Positions 7,098 to 14,886 of a DNA stretch of 64,000 nt are shown piece by piece. Each line of letters begins with the position of its first letter. Within the stretch, counting starts at the first letter, position 1. The position numbers and the translations under genes are program-made. Source of the DNA: Lachnobacterium bovis DSM 14045 (GTDB lineage Bacteria; Bacillota; Clostridia; Lachnospirales; Lachnospiraceae); assembly GCF_900107245.1 (NCBI RefSeq), contig NZ_FNPG01000005.1, positions 1 to 64,000 of the forward strand, given 5' to 3'. The notes under the pieces are model-generated. The model did no database searches and was not told the DNA's origin. It worked only from the letters and a program-made list of their open reading frames with translations.

Positions 7098-10000
7098 TTA
7101 TCTTCGCCTATCATTAGTAGATTTTTTATAGTACTCTGTTTTATTCTTATACATAAAAGCATCTGCTAATTTCATAACACTATTAAATTTTTTTGTTCCA
7201 TCATCCCAAGTAAAGCCAAGTGCAACTGTAAATTTCTTAGTTTCACTTAATAATTTGCGTAAATTGTTTATCTTCTTTTGAAAATCTTCTTCAGAAATAT
7301 CTTCAACAATTATTACAAATTCATCTCCACCTGCTCGATAAATATTGTCTTTATTGAATACACTTCTTAATAGTTTCGCAACTTCAATCAGCATTTCATC
7401 TCCAGCTTGATGTCCATAGCAATCATTAATCTTTTTTAACCCATTAACATCAATAAAAATCACTCCAACTGAACATCTTTTATTATCGATTCTGGCAATT
7501 TCTTGATCCATAGAATATCTATTTCTAACATCTGTCATCAAGTCATTCTTTCCAAGATAATCAAGGTGATTAATTAATTCGTTTTTTCTCATCTCGGTAG
7601 ATATAAAATACGATACCGTATCTAATAAATTATTGACATCAAATGTCTCTACATCATCATAATTCTCTACTCCAAGATATCCTATAATTGCTCCATTATC
7701 ATTATATAGCGGAATCATAATTGCCTTGTGCATGCCATTACGAAGGAGCATCAAACGCACCATTTCTCCAAAAGCGTTTGTATTTATCTTTTTGTCTATG
7801 TCAATTACTATTCTATTGTTTTCAACTAAATATTCAGGCCATTGTTTTAAAATATTATAATTTAAATTATTATATATTCCTATATCATTATACTTTTCAT
7901 CCTTAGTCCATAAAAAATTAAGAACTATATCTTCATCATTTAATTCTATTATATAGACTCTAGTAGGATTTAACGCCTTTCCAATTTCTTCTAGAATTAG
8001 ATTTACTCTATATTTAAAGCTCGTTGTTCCTTGTAAAATCTTAGCACAATGAATAATAAAGTTATCTGTACTATATTTTCTATCAACTTCTTTCTTCTTT
8101 TTGTGTTCATTTGTTGTTTCTTTTATAGCAACAGCGCAATATCCATCCCTTGCGATTTTGTTTATTGCAATTTCAACCCATATATCATTGGTTTTGTCAT
8201 ATACTTCTTCTAGTATACTTTCGTTTAAGAATGCTGCTCTATAACAAACATTTTTCCATAATTTCTTATCGTCTCTTTCGATTTCTAAAAAAGAATTATC
8301 TATTAATTTTTCACTAGTTATTCCAACTTTATTACAATATCTGCTATTAGCATATTTAAAAATCAAATCCGTAACTTTATCACCTTCTGATATCTCAACT
8401 TTTAACACAACAAATGGAAATGTAAAGTTTTCAAACAACATATTAAATTCTTGTATTCCAAATAGAGATTCCCCTCTATCATAAATATCACGCATACATG
8501 AAATAATAATTCTTTTTTGCTCTCTTTTTGCAATAATTATATTAAAAAGTTGCCATATATAAGTATTATTTGACTTAACCCTATATACTCCCCAAAGAAA
8601 ATCATTCTTTTCTGCATGTATCCTCTTCTCAATTGTATCAACATTATACAAATCGCAGAAGCTTTCTCTATCATCAGGATAAATGTATTTTTCCGCAACG
8701 TATTTTATTATTCCTGTTGCTTCTCTTTTTGTAATCATTGGAGCAATTGCTTTACTATTTGTGAAAATAGTTTCAACTATATTATCATCTACATTTAAAA
8801 TATCAACTCTATTGTATATAGTATATAATTCTCGTAAATAGCTATCCATTTCTCCAATTTTTGTACCATCATCTATATATTTTTGTCTATTAACAATCAT
8901 TGTTTTGGCAGCGCAACATCTACCATATACAGCTATTACCTCTATCCATATATTGCAATAATTTCCACGAATAATCCAATCTGTCTTCTCTGCTTTTCCA
9001 CTTAAAATTGAATTCTGAATCAACTCACTCATTCTTTTTTGTACAAGGAATTTATTTTCATTACAAAACTCTTCTAATTCTTGTACACTTTCAAATCCAA
9101 TATAACGTATTTCTTTTTTAAATGAATCTGAAGCAAATAAAAATGAAATTACCTCTCCATTTTTTTCAAGAATTGCAGATGGTAAATCTATAAAGTTATC
9201 ACATGTTGTTAAATTATTTTTTATATTTAAACGTCCAATGGTATCCTGATATACACACTCATTTTTATCTTCTAACTGCATCCCATTACTATCAATATGA
9301 TGATATACCTCTTTTAAAGGAAGAGGCTTTCCAAAGAAGAAACCTTGTGCTTTTTCACATCCTATACTCTTTAAAAACTCATACTGTTCCATTGTTTCTA
9401 CGCCTTCTGCAAAGGATTGGATTCCAATATCTTTTATGACATAAATCAATGATTGTATCATTATTTTCATCTTAATATCATTAAACTGTTTCAAAAAAGA
9501 CATATCCAATTTAGCAACATCAAATTTAAAATTTGTGAGAACATTGAGTGCAGAGTATCCACTGCCAAAATCATCCACCCAAACGTTGTAACCGGCTTTT
9601 TTAAACTTCAAAATCTGCAATTTAAGATATTCCAAATCATCATTTAATGCACTTTCTGTAATCTCTATATCAATCATATTGGTTGGAACATTGTACTCTT
9701 TACGAATCTCTTCTATACGTTTAAAAATCTGGCACAGTTGAAAATCTAATCTTGAAAGATTTATCGAAACAGGAACACATACTCGATTATATTTCTTCTT
9801 ACTATTATAGTCTTGACATACTTTTTTTATAATATATAAGTCAAGTTTATGAATCAGATGGAACTTTTCAAGTACTTCAATAAATACGCCTGGCGAAATC
9901 ATTCCATACTCTTCATCTTGCCAACGTGCCAAAGCCTCAAATGCGCAAACCTTTCCTGACATAACACGAATTATAGGCTGATAATACACTTTTATTGAGC

Positions 10001-10997
10001 CATTTTGTATTGCTTCTTCAAAATTATCTATAATATACTGTTGTTGTCTTACATGTTGTTCTAAGTTTTCATCATAGAAATTATAAAATTCATCAAATCT
10101 ACCTTTAATTTTACTGCATGCAATCCTAGCCCTATCACAAACTATAGAGCCATTTTCTACAACATCAAAAATTTGATAAACTCCAGCTTTTATCTCCAAA
10201 GGTCTACTTTCATTAAAATCATCTACTTTTCTATGAATTCTTTCAATTTGAGATACAATTTCATCACTTTGGCAACAAACTGCAAAATGATCATCAGAAA
10301 AACGAGAAATTATCCCATCTTGAAATTCTTTTCTAAGAATATTTGCTACAAAACAAAGTAATTCATCTCCACGATCATAGCCGTAATTTTCATTATAATT
10401 CTTAAAACTCTCGACATCAAAATAAACAACATACATTCCATCACTAACTTTTTCCAAATCCAAGGAATTATCTTCTACTAAATCAAAAAATTTATGCATC
10501 TTAACTAAGCCTGTCAAAGAATCATAATCATCTTTTACATACAGGTCCTCGCTTTGTTCGTCTTGATTCGTTTTAATTGAAAATTCATCTTCTCTTTCAA
10601 TTAATAAAACATAAAAAAAAGGGTCTCCATCTGCCATAGTAACCAAATGGCCAAAGTCCTCAATATATTTAACTTTCCCTGATTTAGTAATTATCCTATA
10701 TTTTACATAATCATACTCTAATTTTTTTTCATTTAATTGTTTCCAAATGGTATATTCTGTTTCTGTATAATCATCCGGATAAACCATACCTTCAAATGTA
10801 CCATTCGTTAGCTTAATAAAGTCTTCATAATCATCGCATTCAAAAATGCTTATCACACCTTGATCTGCGTAGACTATCTCTCCTTGTTCATTAGCTTTAT
10901 ACACAAAAAAGCCACCAGGCGCTTTATTTCCACTACTTTTTTTTCTTGGATTATTATTGGAATTTCTGTTTGAATTGATGTCCATATTATTCACCAT
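7098..10997 (-). CDS. Large PAS/GGDEF/EAL/PAS/GAF/GGDEF cyclic-di-GMP signalling protein
   Basis: This 1299-residue cytoplasmic protein joins two signalling halves. Residues about 25-120 look like a PAS sensor. A GGDEF domain follows whose motif reads RGDEL (about 207), so diguanylate cyclase activity there is doubtful. The EAL phosphodiesterase domain (about 315-560) keeps EAL in FEALARW, DDFGSGYS, KLD and AEGVE, so it is probably active. After two more PAS-like regions (about 580-930) come a GAF-like domain (about 1000-1130) and a C-terminal GGDEF with intact GGDEF (about 1221). It could therefore both make and break cyclic-di-GMP. No membrane span is seen. AAAGGA lies very close to the ATG at 10997, so a GTG or ATG a few codons inside may be used. 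Confidence 0.85.
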   Translation of the reverse strand: MVNNMDINSNRNSNNNPRKKSSGNKAPGGFFVYKANEQGEIVYADQGVISIFECDDYEDFIKLTNGTFEGMVYPDDYTETEYTIWKQLNEKKLEYDYVKYRIITKSGKVKYIEDFGHLVTMADGDPFFYVLLIEREDEFSIKTNQDEQSEDLYVKDDYDSLTGLVKMHKFFDLVEDNSLDLEKVSDGMYVVYFDVESFKNYNENYGYDRGDELLCFVANILRKEFQDGIISRFSDDHFAVCCQSDEIVSQIERIHRKVDDFNESRPLEIKAGVYQIFDVVENGSIVCDRARIACSKIKGRFDEFYNFYDENLEQHVRQQQYIIDNFEEAIQNGSIKVYYQPIIRVMSGKVCAFEALARWQDEEYGMISPGVFIEVLEKFHLIHKLDLYIIKKVCQDYNSKKKYNRVCVPVSINLSRLDFQLCQIFKRIEEIRKEYNVPTNMIDIEITESALNDDLEYLKLQILKFKKAGYNVWVDDFGSGYSALNVLTNFKFDVAKLDMSFLKQFNDIKMKIMIQSLIYVIKDIGIQSFAEGVETMEQYEFLKSIGCEKAQGFFFGKPLPLKEVYHHIDSNGMQLEDKNECVYQDTIGRLNIKNNLTTCDNFIDLPSAILEKNGEVISFLFASDSFKKEIRYIGFESVQELEEFCNENKFLVQKRMSELIQNSILSGKAEKTDWIIRGNYCNIWIEVIAVYGRCCAAKTMIVNRQKYIDDGTKIGEMDSYLRELYTIYNRVDILNVDDNIVETIFTNSKAIAPMITKREATGIIKYVAEKYIYPDDRESFCDLYNVDTIEKRIHAEKNDFLWGVYRVKSNNTYIWQLFNIIIAKREQKRIIISCMRDIYDRGESLFGIQEFNMLFENFTFPFVVLKVEISEGDKVTDLIFKYANSRYCNKVGITSEKLIDNSFLEIERDDKKLWKNVCYRAAFLNESILEEVYDKTNDIWVEIAINKIARDGYCAVAIKETTNEHKKKKEVDRKYSTDNFIIHCAKILQGTTSFKYRVNLILEEIGKALNPTRVYIIELNDEDIVLNFLWTKDEKYNDIGIYNNLNYNILKQWPEYLVENNRIVIDIDKKINTNAFGEMVRLMLLRNGMHKAIMIPLYNDNGAIIGYLGVENYDDVETFDVNNLLDTVSYFISTEMRKNELINHLDYLGKNDLMTDVRNRYSMDQEIARIDNKRCSVGVIFIDVNGLKKINDCYGHQAGDEMLIEVAKLLRSVFNKDNIYRAGGDEFVIIVEDISEEDFQKKINNLRKLLSETKKFTVALGFTWDDGTKKFNSVMKLADAFMYKNKTEYYKKSTNDRRR

Positions 10998-11120
10998 ATT
11001 CCTTTTATATTCTTAAAAAAATCAAAATTCACAAACATACTTCACAACTTTTATATCGGAAAAACTTCATTTTTATTTCATTATAATTTATATTTAAACA
11101 TTACGAACTCACAAATTTCA

Positions 11121-11150
11121 AAAAAAAAGGAACCCAAAATGCCGGTTCCC
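11121..11150 (-). terminator. Terminator of the 6S-like RNA
   Basis: On the minus strand GGAACC and GGTTCC form a stem with a 9-nt loop, followed by a run of eight or nine T (plus-strand A run 11120-11128). Confidence 0.8.
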
Positions 11151-11320
11151 GCAATTTAGACTCCTAGCCAATGCTAGGTGGGTTACCGCAACTTATCTTC
11201 TGCCTTCCACTGTCTAAATCGGAGGCTTGACATCTAATAAGCGATTTAGGTGTCCCGTTTAAAGTAAATGTAGGTTCTAAATATACAGGATTATCGTACA
11301 TCCCAGGTGTTCCTTAATAT
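11121..11320 (-). ncRNA. ssrS: Structured ncRNA, probably 6S RNA
   Basis: About 200 nt with no ORF, driven by a near-consensus promoter and ended by a hairpin plus U-tract. The 5' end AAGGAAC(A)CC can pair with the 3' end GGGTTCCTT to close the molecule. Internal helices include CTAAATCG with CGATTTAG and CCTAGC with GCTAGG (loop ATTG). A long closed rod of this size with its own promoter fits 6S RNA, which sequesters the sigma-A RNA polymerase holoenzyme. The family assignment is from memory of size and architecture, not from a covariance search. The exact 5' end is inferred from the promoter. Confidence 0.6.
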
Positions 11321-11326
11321 GTCTAT

Positions 11327-11355
11327 ATTATACAAGATTATTTTTTATTTTTCAA
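11327..11355 (-). promoter_or_regulatory. Promoter of the 6S-like RNA
   Basis: Minus strand: TTGAAA (11355-11350), 17-bp spacer, TATAAT (11332-11327). Matches the sigma-A consensus at 11 of 12 positions. Confidence 0.85.
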
Positions 11356-11465
11356 TACTGTTTTTGCCTATTTGCGCATTACTTTTTTAGTGATTTTTGC
11401 TGAATTATTAGTGTTTTCTCGCATTAATAAAATCATGTTTTAATTATCGAAAAATTTATATTTTT

Positions 11466-12248
11466 CTAGCCCATTTTCTTTCTTTGTTGTCTACCAACCA
11501 TTCTAATTAAGACTTCTATAGGCAAAAATTTTGAAAAGAAAATTGCAAGTTTCATTTGAATTGTTGGAACAATTAACACTTTTTTCTTTTTCATTTTGGC
11601 AAGTGTATATTTAACGCAATGCTTTGCACTAATTCCTTTTAATGCAAAACTAACGTTAGCAACATCATTAAATTCAGTATTAACTGGTCCTGGACATAAA
11701 CAACCAACATATACAGGTGCATTAACCTTCTTTAGCTCTTCGGCAATTGCTAAAGTAAGACTTGCCGCATAGGATTTAGTTGCATAATAAGCACTCATAT
11801 ATGGTCCGGCTGGAAAAAGTCCTGCTGAAGAGGCTACATTCAACAAATAGCCATGTTTTTGCTTTAACATTTTTCTTATAATCATTTTTGTAAAAATATG
11901 CATTGCTTTTACATTAACTTCTATCATTTCTATTTCTTTTTGTAAATTATTATTTATAAATGCTCCGCTTGATCCAAATCCAGCATTATTAATAAAAACA
12001 GAGATGTCCATTTGTTTGATTATATCTAAAACATTCAAGATATCACTTGATTTAGTAATATCAGCCTGAATTATTATTGCTTCTGTTTTTACATTTTTTT
12101 TAATTTCTTCTAATCTATCTAATCTTCTCGCAATTAGTACTAAATTGTACCCCTCTTTTGCTAATTCGTATGCAAATTCTCTACCTATTCCAGAACTTGC
12201 ACCTGTAATAACTGCTATTTTCTTCTTTTTACTAAAACTATTTGCCAT
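11466..12248 (-). CDS. Short-chain dehydrogenase/reductase (SDR)
   Basis: A 260-residue classical SDR. It has the NAD(P)-binding TGASSGIG near residue 15, an Arg pair after the second strand (ARRLDR) that suggests NADPH preference, the structural NNAG, a catalytic Ser in NVASSAG, and YYATK carrying Tyr and Lys. The C-terminus ends in a hydrophobic then basic segment (RQQRKKMG), as in SDRs annotated as short-chain acyl/keto reductases, so membrane association is possible. The substrate cannot be read from sequence. The AGGAG box lies about 10 nt before the ATG. The gene is alone and divergent from the Y-family polymerase, with a repeat array between them. Confidence 0.8.
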   Translation of the reverse strand: MANSFSKKKKIAVITGASSGIGREFAYELAKEGYNLVLIARRLDRLEEIKKNVKTEAIIIQADITKSSDILNVLDIIKQMDISVFINNAGFGSSGAFINNNLQKEIEMIEVNVKAMHIFTKMIIRKMLKQKHGYLLNVASSAGLFPAGPYMSAYYATKSYAASLTLAIAEELKKVNAPVYVGCLCPGPVNTEFNDVANVSFALKGISAKHCVKYTLAKMKKKKVLIVPTIQMKLAIFFSKFLPIEVLIRMVGRQQRKKMG

Positions 12249-12285
12249 ATAAACTAGTCTCCTTTCAAATCTAAACCGAATTCAT

Positions 12286-12369
12286 ATTACTTTTCTACCA
12301 ATTTACTCTTTTTCTAAGTTAGATTTCTTCTAAAGTAACTTTTTCTAATAAATTAACTTTTCTTCTAAA
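12286..12369 (-). repeat. Five imperfect ~17-bp tandem repeats upstream of the SDR gene
   Basis: Read on the minus strand the units are TTTAGAAGAAAAGTTAA, TTTATTAGAAAAAGTTAC, TTTAGAAGAAATCTAAC, TTAGAAAAAGAGTAAA and TTGGTAGAAAAGTAAT, at 12369-12353, 12352-12335, 12334-12318, 12317-12302 and 12301-12286. They lie head to tail without spacers, just upstream of the SDR start. The ~17-bp period and TAGAA core suggest a multi-site operator or a decayed simple repeat. Confidence 0.6.
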
Positions 12370-12431
12370 TAATCGGTTGTATAACACTAAAAATTAGCCA
12401 CGGTATATAGTTTATCACATTTATTCTATAG

Positions 12432-12460
12432 TTGCACCATTTATCGTTCTACAGTATAAT
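12432..12460 (+). promoter_or_regulatory. Promoter of the Y-family polymerase gene
   Basis: TTGCAC (12432-12437), 17-bp spacer, TATAAT (12455-12460), about 35 bp before the start codon. Confidence 0.85.
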
Positions 12461-12473
12461 AGAACAAATGTAT
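12446..12473 (+). promoter_or_regulatory. Operator-like elements over the polymerase promoter
   Basis: A palindrome GTTCTA-N8-TAGAAC (12446-12465) covers the -10 box. Overlapping its right arm is GAACAAATGTAT (12462-12473), one mismatch from the clostridial LexA box pattern GAAC-N4-GTTT. Regulation by LexA is plausible for a damage-tolerance polymerase but is an inference. Confidence 0.45.
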
Positions 12474-12495
12474 TGATTAAGTGAAAGGATTTATT

Positions 12496-13671
12496 ATGAA
12501 TTATAAAATTGATTTTTCAGAATCTCCATTAATTTTTCATATCGATGTTAATTCTGCTTTTCTTTCATGGACAGCGGTTGATCTCCTTAAAAAAAACAAA
12601 AATAATATCGACCTTAGAACAATTCCTTCCGCTATAGGCGGCGATGTTAACAGTCGTCATGGTATTATTTCAGCGAGATCGATTCCTGCAAAAAAATATA
12701 ATATTCAATCTGGTGAAGCTGTTGTCAATGCAATGCAAAAATGTCCTTCACTTGTTGTTGTTCCAACTAATTTCAAACTATATAGACATTATTCTAAACT
12801 TTTTATTGACACGCTTCTTTTATATACTCCAAATGTGCAACAAGCTTCTATAGATGAGGCTTATTGTGATTTTAGTGATTTATACGAGACTTATAAAGAT
12901 TTAAAATACAAGTCTTATACATTTCCATTATCTTTAGCTCATGAAATAAAAGACTCTATTTTTTCTAAATATGGATTTACTGTAAATGTTGGGATTTCAA
13001 CAAACAAGCTTTTAGCTAAGATGGCTTCAGATTTTACAAAACCAAATCGTGTTCATACACTATTCAAAGACGAGATTCCTACTAAGATGTGGCCGCTTCC
13101 AATAAACGAGCTACATGGATGTGGTAAATCAACTTCTATGAAACTTACTTCTTTAGGTATCAAAACAATAGGAGATGCCGCTCAAACAGATTTAAACATA
13201 CTATGTTCTGTATTAGGTGACAAACATGGTAAATATATTTATTATAGTTCAAATGGCATAAATACATCCACTGTTTCTTCTAAGAAAAGAATAGCTAAAA
13301 GCTATTCAAGTGAACGAACTATGCCATCTAATTTAACTGCAGACAACTATGATTCAGATATTACAGCAATAATCGATATTTTATCTACTAATATAAGTAA
13401 GAGAATGATTAAAGATAATGCTTTTGCAAGCACAATTGGAATCACTCTTAAAACTAACAATTTTAAAACACACACGACTCAAACTTCCCTAGTATCATCT
13501 ACTAACGATTGCAATACTATTAAATCTATCGCACTATCATTAATTACAAATGAATTACTAGGTGAAAATGGGATCTTCATGAATGGTGAATCAATACGAC
13601 TAGTTGGAATATTTGCTTCAAACCTTGACAATGGCGAATATCGTCAATTATCATTGTTCGATAAGTTTTAA
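12496..13671 (+). CDS. dinB: Y-family DNA polymerase (DinB/UmuC type)
   Basis: Error-prone translesion polymerase of 391 aa. The first catalytic acidic residue is in FHIDVNSAF (near residue 15). The second pair is in SIDEAYCDF (near residue 117), and NVGISTNKLLAKMASD marks the palm/fingers. A helix-hairpin-helix-like segment ELHGCGKSTSMKLTSLGIKTIGD follows, then the little-finger domain. Start is set at the ATG at 12496, preceded by AAAGGA with 6-nt spacing; the in-frame GTG at 12481 contains that box. The C-terminus ends RQLSLFDKF, a QLSLF sliding-clamp-binding motif. Its own promoter and operator-like palindrome lie just upstream. Confidence 0.88.
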   Translation: MNYKIDFSESPLIFHIDVNSAFLSWTAVDLLKKNKNNIDLRTIPSAIGGDVNSRHGIISARSIPAKKYNIQSGEAVVNAMQKCPSLVVVPTNFKLYRHYSKLFIDTLLLYTPNVQQASIDEAYCDFSDLYETYKDLKYKSYTFPLSLAHEIKDSIFSKYGFTVNVGISTNKLLAKMASDFTKPNRVHTLFKDEIPTKMWPLPINELHGCGKSTSMKLTSLGIKTIGDAAQTDLNILCSVLGDKHGKYIYYSSNGINTSTVSSKKRIAKSYSSERTMPSNLTADNYDSDITAIIDILSTNISKRMIKDNAFASTIGITLKTNNFKTHTTQTSLVSSTNDCNTIKSIALSLITNELLGENGIFMNGESIRLVGIFASNLDNGEYRQLSLFDKF

Positions 13672-13727
13672 ACATTTGTTTTTTAGTTTAATAATAATTT
13701 AGATTATATGCTTGTTATATTTTATAA

Positions 13728-14147
13728 TTACTTATTAAAATTTAACACTATCTCATCCTCACTCATAGTTAGCAACTTATTGATTTTTTCATTGTCCGAA
13801 GCAATTTTTGCAATTTTTGCCAAAATATCCATATGTGTTATTCTATCTGCTGCTATTGCCAATACAATTTTGACGGTATTGCCTTGATCCCATTCTATCT
13901 CATTATTTATCACTGCAAGAGCTACTCCATTTTCATAAATTCCTTCTAATGATTCGCTCATAATTCCATGTGGAAGTGCTATTCCATTTTTTAAATATGT
14001 TGACATTTCTTGCTCTCGTTTTATCATTGATTCAACATAGTCCTTTGTGATATTTCCCTGCTCATATAGTTTATTTCCTAAAAATCGAATTACCTCTTCT
14101 TTATTTTTTAAATCTAAGTCTAAAAAAATCATTTCTTTTTTTAGCAT
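13728..14147 (-). CDS. PTS EIIA type-2 domain protein (fructose/mannitol family)
   Basis: This 139-residue protein is a complete EIIA-2 domain. The phosphorylatable His is in NGIALPHG (residue 60). No EIIB or EIIC domain is attached or encoded nearby, so it may be a regulatory PtsN-like protein rather than a sugar transporter subunit. A well-placed GGAGG precedes the ATG. It lies downstream of the cytidylate-kinase-like gene on the same strand with a 92-bp gap. Confidence 0.8.
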   Translation of the reverse strand: MLKKEMIFLDLDLKNKEEVIRFLGNKLYEQGNITKDYVESMIKREQEMSTYLKNGIALPHGIMSESLEGIYENGVALAVINNEIEWDQGNTVKIVLAIAADRITHMDILAKIAKIASDNEKINKLLTMSEDEIVLNFNK

Positions 14148-14239
14148 TTATGTTCCTCCGATAAATATAATTTTTTATATTATATCATACTATATTGGCA
14201 GTGATTAAAAAATTACGAAAAAAATCTATCATTTTTCAA

Positions 14240-14836
14240 CTATATCTTAATTACATCAGACAAAATATCAACACATTTCTCTATTCCTAAAATAGAACTA
14301 TTTAATATTAAGCCATAATTATTAATATCATCTATCTTTTTTCCTGTAGTTGTATTATAAAAATTAGCTCTTCGTCTATCTATTTTTTTCATTATCTTAT
14401 CAACTTCCGTTGGAGAAATATGATATTTTTCTATAGCTCTAAATTTGTTAAAACTTTTGCTACCATGAATGTAAACATTGAGCACATCATCACGATCCTT
14501 TAAAGCATGACCTGCACAATGACCTATAAAAACTGCTGGACCCTCATCTGCTAATTCTCGTATGATATCATTTTCTATCGTATGAAGCTTGATATGGTCA
14601 GGCACCTCATTTTTACCGTTTACCGCACTATCAATCATACTTAATGTATAATTTATACTATCTAGATTCTTTTCTTCTAGTATCAAAACTTGCTCAACTG
14701 TTTTTCTCATGCGTTTTGCGGCTAATTCAAGAATTTCCCCACCATAGCATCTAATACCTGTTTTTTCCATCAAACGTTTACCTATTTCCGTAGCACCACT
14801 GCCATATTCTCGTTCGATTGTTATATAATTAATCAA
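14240..14836 (-). CDS. Cytidylate-kinase-like P-loop protein
   Basis: The family resembles Cmk but is annotated separately as cytidylate kinase-like. The N-terminus reads ITIEREYGSGATEIGKRL, the modified P-loop, followed by GIRCYGGEILELAAKR. At 198 aa it is close to the usual 200-220. A C-terminal RRRANFYNTTTG segment and INNYGLILNSS match the family. The true substrate is unknown. The start codon appears to be TTG (14836), with a G-rich box (GAGGGGGG) about 8 nt upstream. It lies just downstream of the ABC exporter pair. Confidence 0.75.
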   Translation of the reverse strand: MINYITIEREYGSGATEIGKRLMEKTGIRCYGGEILELAAKRMRKTVEQVLILEEKNLDSINYTLSMIDSAVNGKNEVPDHIKLHTIENDIIRELADEGPAVFIGHCAGHALKDRDDVLNVYIHGSKSFNKFRAIEKYHISPTEVDKIMKKIDRRRANFYNTTTGKKIDDINNYGLILNSSILGIEKCVDILSDVIKI

Positions 14837-14886
14837 AAATATTCCCCCCTCATTATTGAGTTTTTGTTATTTTTTATACAATCTGC

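Noticed and set aside
1-11465. T7SS toxin or immunity genes (LXG type)
   Set aside because: No LXG N-terminus or toxin-like C-terminus was seen upstream of the operon; the downstream side is outside the window.
12286-12369. Possible CRISPR array
   Set aside because: Units are only about 17 bp, imperfect and have no spacers; no cas genes nearby.
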